Shown here piece after piece: positions 59,061-64,000 of a stretch of DNA of 64,000 nucleotides. Below the pieces are notes generated by a model. The model had not been told where the DNA came from, ran no database searches, and worked only from the letters and a program-made list of their open reading frames with translations. Source of the stretch: Isoetes taiwanensis (taxonomy: Eukaryota; Streptophyta; Lycopodiopsida; Isoetales; Isoetaceae); NCBI GenBank assembly GCA_021234155.1, contig JAJEKV010000028.1, positions 7,917,421 through 7,981,420 on the forward strand, written 5' to 3'. Made by a program: the position numbers and the translations under genes. The stretch's first letter is position 1, and every line of letters begins with the position of its first letter.

Positions 59061-59239
59061 ACGGCGCTATCTTTGAGTTAGTGGCCCGCCCCGGTAATTT
59101 ACATGTGACATTGAGCACGCGATCCATGCGGTCTTTGGGATCGCCTTCGTGGAGGTTATGGACATGCGAGATCAGCTATGTCCTCGGGCACACTTGACAT
59201 GTATATATACATTGATGTATACTTGTACGGTTTGACAAC

Positions 59240-59402
59240 ATTCTTATTAACGCCAGGTTTTTCCTCGAAAACCCTTTTCGGGGAGGGGTTTTTGACCCGA
59301 CAAGTAATAAGTTTGTTTAGCGCCCTTATGGGTCCCATAGGCTGATTGGCCTCAGTGGACGATAAAAAATCATTCTCATTCTCATTCTCATTCTCATTCT
59401 TT
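59240..59402 (+). other. LINE B 3' UTR hairpin, terminus and CATTCT tail
   Basis: AAAACCC (59268-59274) pairs with GGGGTTTT (59285-59292). Then come AGTAATAAG, GGGTCCCATAGGCTGATTGG, CCTCAGTGGACGATAAAAAA and five CATTCT units (59371-59400). The arrangement is the same as in copy A, but the tail unit differs. Confidence 0.8.
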
Positions 59403-59449
59403 TTAGTGGTGGTTATTAGTAATATGACAAGAAGTTACAATTTGTAGTT

Positions 59450-60745
59450 GTACAAATTTTGAACAAGATTCACAAAATACTATAAGATTTCAAGCTGAAT
59501 ACTATATGGTGTTGATTTTGTATGTGCAAAATACAATTATGAGGGCTCTCGCTGCCCTACGTCCACCCCCGTGAATATGCACCCAAACCAAAGGGGGTTT
59601 AAGGGGGATTTTAATTTAAATGTGTTGGACCCAATGGTTGTGTTAATTAATGTCAATGGTAGTTATGTGTTGGTTGTTAATGTCAATGGTTGTTATGTGT
59701 TGGTTGTTATGTGTTGGGGATTTATTTTTTATATGTTGGATGTTAATGGTTTGTGTTGCAAAAAATTGGTTCCTTCTGGCCTTAGGGACGCCTCCCCTAG
59801 GTGTGACAAAAAATTTTAGAATTCAAACCGAGAAAAAACTAGAATTCATTTGAGGCTTTCATCACCTGTAGCTTTTGAATTTCATCACAATAAAACAAAT
59901 AGAACATAAGTAAAAGTTACCATAAAGATAGAGCGGATTGATCCCATTATTCTGAAAGTCATAAAGTTTGCAACACCCATACACAAACATTTTTCAACTG
60001 GAATTTAACAGCAGCCTTTGGCCTCCATGGATTCTTGTGGTGAGAAACCAAAGTGGGAAATTTTTCTGCTTGTTAGCACAAGGATCTAGAAGCCTTAAAT
60101 TTGCTTAATAACTGCCTCAAAATCTAAAAATGCATGGTAATTTTTTGCAACCTTCATTCGGAATGATCCTGTATTAATCAGCTGGTAGGATGTGAAAGCG
60201 TACCAAACCCGGCCGTAAAATTGTTGTTTTAGCATAGATAACTTAACCAAACATATCCATATCATACACTATCAAAAAGATCTCGGAGAGAGCTTTCCAA
60301 CGCAATAAAAATCATCTCAAATAGAGCTCTGGATCAAAAGTTATGATAGTTAAATGTGTTGCGGGGAAACTGCACTACATGCGCCCTTCAAGCCCTTCAT
60401 GTGCCCATTATGCACCACACACACAAAAAGAGGGCTTTTGTTGTGAGCCATTGGTTGTTGACCATTATGCACCACACACAAAAAAAGAGGGCTTTTGTTG
60501 TGAGCCATTGGTGGTTGTCCATTATGCACCACACACACAAAAAAGGGCTTTTGTTGTGAGCCATTGGTTGTTAACCATTGGAAAAAAAAAGGCTAAAATA
60601 AATGGCTCAAAAATGGTGCACTCTAGATATACGCATTAGTACATCCATTTGAATACATCACGAAATCATAGGAAAACCTTAGTGAAAAGCGTACAAAAAC
60701 ACAAAGAAAACCCTCTGTTATTATGCTACATATTGATACTGGATA
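59450..60745 (+). repeat. Unclassified dispersed repeat R, copy 2
   Basis: The fullest copy of the family also seen at 39690-40995 and, inverted, at 46060-46290. It starts close to the LINE B tail and runs through CGCTGCCCTACGTCCACCCC, the GTTATGTGTTGGTTG minisatellite-like part, the AGAGCTTTCCAACGCAATAA motif and three 57-bp units (60408-60580). It ends at CTACATATT, where both copies diverge. Confidence 0.85.
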
Positions 60746-63200
60746 TAAATAAGGGTACTGTATTCTAGAAATGGCGAGATATTATAAAGAACTGATATTG
60801 ATTTCGTACAAGCTCACCTCATTTGTATTCCAGAATACATATCCCATTACTCAAATTTTCAAATGTAGTGATACCGGGGAAACATGGAAAAAAGGGATAC
60901 TTGGGTCACCCGATTTGAATTCTGGAATACACCATTGTATTCCAGAATAGTTTCGACTCTGATTTGGTTTTCTGTGGGCAACAAAATTTGGCTCTAGGCA
61001 ACGGAATTTGACTTCGTTAGGCCAGTATGTGACTTGTATTCTTGGAGATTGAACCTACACATGTTGCAATCTCGTCAATTTTAGTATCTTACCTAGCGTG
61101 AAAGGCACTCAGGCGTCTATTGAACATTTGAATACGGTATAAGGAAAAATAAAAAAGAGGGATATTGGATCATGGTCACAAAGAGAAGAGGAAAATGTAT
61201 TCTGCAATACACTTTATATTCTAGAATAGGATTTGATGAAACAAGAGAGAGGAGGCGAATTTGTTTTTCTGCCTTTTCTAGTTTGGTTGGGCGATAATCC
61301 TATCTGGTTGATCTATCTGGCAGGAGATCAACCAGAATATCACCAGAAGATCCTATCTGGCAGGAGCTTAAGGTAACGCTAACAGGTTGTGTATGGAGCT
61401 TTATCCAGGCATGGAAGCCATCATAAGAATTATTATTATTAATCTAGAAAGGCTTATGGATTCAAGGGCTGGACAGGGCAAACCCAATCATATCACAAGA
61501 TCCGCTCTAAAATAGCACTGGACATCAGACTCCGGTTGTAATTCCTTTAGTAAATAATGAGAAAGTTGAGACAATCTCGCAAAGATGATTTTATGGGACG
61601 GATGGTTTTGCAATTTTCCATATCATTCCTTTAATTAGTACACTATATTTCTGTATATATAGCTCAAAAAAAATACTTAGGAACTATTTGACGTTTGTAA
61701 AGATGTTTGTTGCACCGGTTTTAGAGGTTTGATGTTGTGCAGCTAAATTCTGCACAATGGAAATCCCACTATATATCAGTCGAGATCGTTGCCATGATTA
61801 ACATTAGCATTTTTTTTGCGTGGTCATACAAGAACTGGATAATGAACTAGCATATATAGATTGTGTACATAGCTTGAGCCACCGCCAGAACATATTTTTG
61901 TGGTCAAATATATCTTCCCATATGCATTTCCACACAGCTGGAGGAAGCAACCATTGGTTATAAAAATCATGTCATCCACACATTCTGTGCAAGTATATTC
62001 CATATGAATGTTTTCGTCCATGTACCATGTTCTGACTGCTTGCAAGCTGGATTGAAGGCATATCAGCCTCTTTAAAGCTAGAACATGTGAGCAGGTAAGA
62101 TCTCCTGACCCAATGCTGGTGTCCACATTTAGCTTTCACATATCTGAACACTGCAGAATCTTACATAATATCCAATTTCGTTGTGGATGTACCTTGCAGC
62201 AGAATACAGCACAATCCAAGACATGCAATGAGCAAGATCATGTATCTCAGTGGGATAGATCTACCATAGCACTTTCATACTACATGATTTTAAGTAGCCT
62301 ATATGGGAGATGACTTAAAGAACCCGTCACAAACCTGTTTACAGTACTTGCATCACAACTACAACCACCATAGCATATATTAATGCAACTTAAAGCAACT
62401 AAAGCCTTATCTGCTAGGAGTTTTGATGGTAAGATAAGGCAGTTTGAAAAGGATTTACATTTATTTTGTATTGTTAGCAAGATCATGTCTCACATACTCA
62501 GACAGATTTGTTGTCAAATACTCAATAATTGAAGCTAGTTTTATATTGCTCACTCACATTTAGATAATCCTTATCATTACTGCAAATATCAAACAACGAT
62601 TGTCACAACACCAAATAATGGAGGTGCAAAAAGCTCAATGAAGATGCAAAAACTTGAATGTATCTGTTGCATCCAGAATAGGTCCTAATCGAATATAGCT
62701 TCTGTGCATGGAAATGTTTAGGCTATTCTGGAATAGGATCATAGACCATACTATAAAATTTGTGGAAAAGACTATGCACTAGATATTGAAAATGCTTTTT
62801 ACTTAAAACGTCTTAGAAGTTTGACACTTTCTCAACCGCACATCTTGCACTTTTCATTTAATGTTTGTAATTTAAGTTGTGATCTATAACACATTCAAGC
62901 TCTTTTTGGTATGTGTTTAATAATGACCCTGTGGCAAAAAAATAGATGTAGCTAAAATAGCTTATACTAAATTGTAATCACCTTGATGTTTTAGACTTAA
63001 CCCCTAAACATTCCATCATCAAGTGGTTGATATGTTGCTTTGGTAGTAAGAAAATAAATTCTAGCTAAAATAGCACATAATAAATTTTAATCACTATGAT
63101 TTTTTAAATTTAACCCAAAAAATGCCATTTTAAATGGTTATGTTTTTTTGAAGGGAATCTTTAATACATTCATCATACGTTCATCATCGTCCATCATCAT
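60746..63200. other. No supported gene
   Basis: AT-rich sequence. The phrase TATTC[C/T][A/G]GAATA recurs several times at 60767-61225 (ATTCTAGAAATG, ATTCCAGAATAC, ATTCCAGAATAG, ATTCTAGAATAG). Two diverged GTAGCTAAAATAGC units occur near 62950 and 63065. No domain recognised. Confidence 0.45.
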
Positions 63201-63205
63201 TTAAT

Positions 63206-63400
63206 GGAATAGAATAGAATAGGTTTTTAGCGTCCACGGAGACCAATTGGCCTATGGGACCCAAACAAAAAGAGAGCAGCAAGCGTATTACTGACAGGAT
63301 TAAAAAACCCCCGCCCCGAAGGGTTTTCGAGGGAAAAACCTTAGCAGTAATAAGCATGCTGGCACACTGTACAATTGCATAAATACGTAACCTTGTTTAT
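63206..63400 (-). mobile_element. LINE 3' end with TATTC-unit tail
   Basis: The plus strand shows GGAATAGAATAGAATAGG, then TTTTTAGCGTCCACGGAGACC and AATTGGCCTATGGGACCC, then the inverted hairpin AACCCCCGCCCCGAAGGGTT. On the minus strand this is the standard LINE 3' end with a TATTC-unit tail. The 5' truncation point is near 63400. Confidence 0.82.
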
Positions 63401-64000
63401 TATGCGTGGAGTATAAATTCCAAAGATCTCTATCCTTGTCCTTTGCTAAAACTAGCCCACACTTTTGGAACTCCATTCTCATTGAAGAGATACTTCTATT
63501 CTTTCACCGCACTCGCTAGCTAGAATGAAGATTGCGTTGCAGTAAACTCGTGTCATCAAAAGATGGCGTGTCATGCGTCAACAACTACATTAAACTTTTC
63601 AGGCTTATAAGTTATCTCAAATTATATTCCTCGAGAGGCTTACGTCTGGATGCTCGCAGATGAAGAAAGAGGTTGGAAAGCCTGAATTTGCCAAGGTATG
63701 GCAAAGGGCTGGGAATGGAACTGGGAGTACTTTATAGTTGTAAACTAGACATAAATCTAGGGAAAACCATGACCCAAGCTTGCTAGTATGGAACTGAGGG
63801 TAAAATTGGGAATGTTATGTGATTATGGTTGTTATACATATTTATATCATTATACCCATATGAATATGCGTGGTATGCTAATGTGGCATGGGTATGGTAT
63901 TTGTGATGCATACGTAGAAGATAATGCATAGGATTTGCATTTTGGCTATTTTAGCTGGTATTACCCTCATGCATGATAATGCCCAGGAATTGTGGTTATG
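63401..64000. other. No supported gene
   Basis: Short open frames only; no recognised motif up to the window end. Confidence 0.45.

Larger units (their letters stand above)
47390..59402 (+). mobile_element. LINE copy B, split by a 7.4-kb DNA transposon
   Basis: The left part (47390-51305) holds ORF1-like, endonuclease and RT regions. The right part (58752-59402) holds the ORF2 C-terminus, 3' UTR and (CATTCT)5 tail. The two halves join in frame once the 51306-58748 element and one ATA are removed: left codons end GAT CGC CAT A and right codons continue GC TTG AGG CAA. Copy A has the corresponding uninterrupted region near 18300-18350. The 5' end is approximate. Confidence 0.9.

Overview
The window looks like a repeat-dense stretch of a plant nuclear genome. 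The evidence is CACTA (En/Spm) DNA transposons with TNP2-type transposase exons, an L1-like LINE, a Ty3/gypsy integrase fragment, an LTR with an initiator-Met-tRNA primer binding site, and decayed plant-type genes (fructosamine-3-kinase, a CYP72-clan P450, an Ssu72 fragment), all with GT-AG intron structure. The most abundant LINE family has a reverse transcriptase style that I associate loosely with seed-free plants. That is an impression, so the species is left open. I found no intact host gene; every recognised coding region is interrupted, truncated or frameshifted.

Layout: 0.4-2.8 kb is a direct duplication whose second copy carries an 850-bp DNA element with a 9-bp target duplication. 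4.9-5.0 kb is a 120-bp ATCT array. 6.5-7.1 kb is a four-unit diverged tandem repeat. 9.3-13 kb is a CACTA relic: TNP2 on the minus strand, hit by a 710-bp hAT element with a perfect 8-bp TSD, and a divergent Transposase_24-like relic. 13.9-19.0 kb is a GC-rich LINE (copy A) ending in a CCTT tail. 19.3-24.94 kb is a second CACTA element, itself hit by two LINE 3' fragments and ending exactly inside a gypsy integrase gene. 25.9-27.9 kb is a fructosamine-3-kinase pseudogene; 29.6-30.4 kb is a P450 pseudogene. 33.3-34.2 kb is an L1-like ORF2 fragment ending in an (AGAAT)n tail, cut by an LTR at 34.23 kb. 37.5-37.7 kb holds two tRNA-like sequences; 38.6-39.6 kb is an L1 3' end with poly(A). 39.7-41 kb and 59.4-60.7 kb are copies of an unclassified repeat. 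42-43.6 kb is locally duplicated. 44.3-45.8 kb is a cluster of gene fragments including Ssu72. 47.4-59.4 kb is a second LINE (copy B), split by a 7,443-bp CACTA-like element with 3-bp TSD.

The strongest theme is nested insertion that can be read at base level. The most unusual signal is the LINE family's 3' end: a conserved AAAACCC/GGGGTTTT hairpin and a conserved terminus near TTGGTCTCCGTGGACGATAAAA, followed in each copy by a different short tandem repeat.
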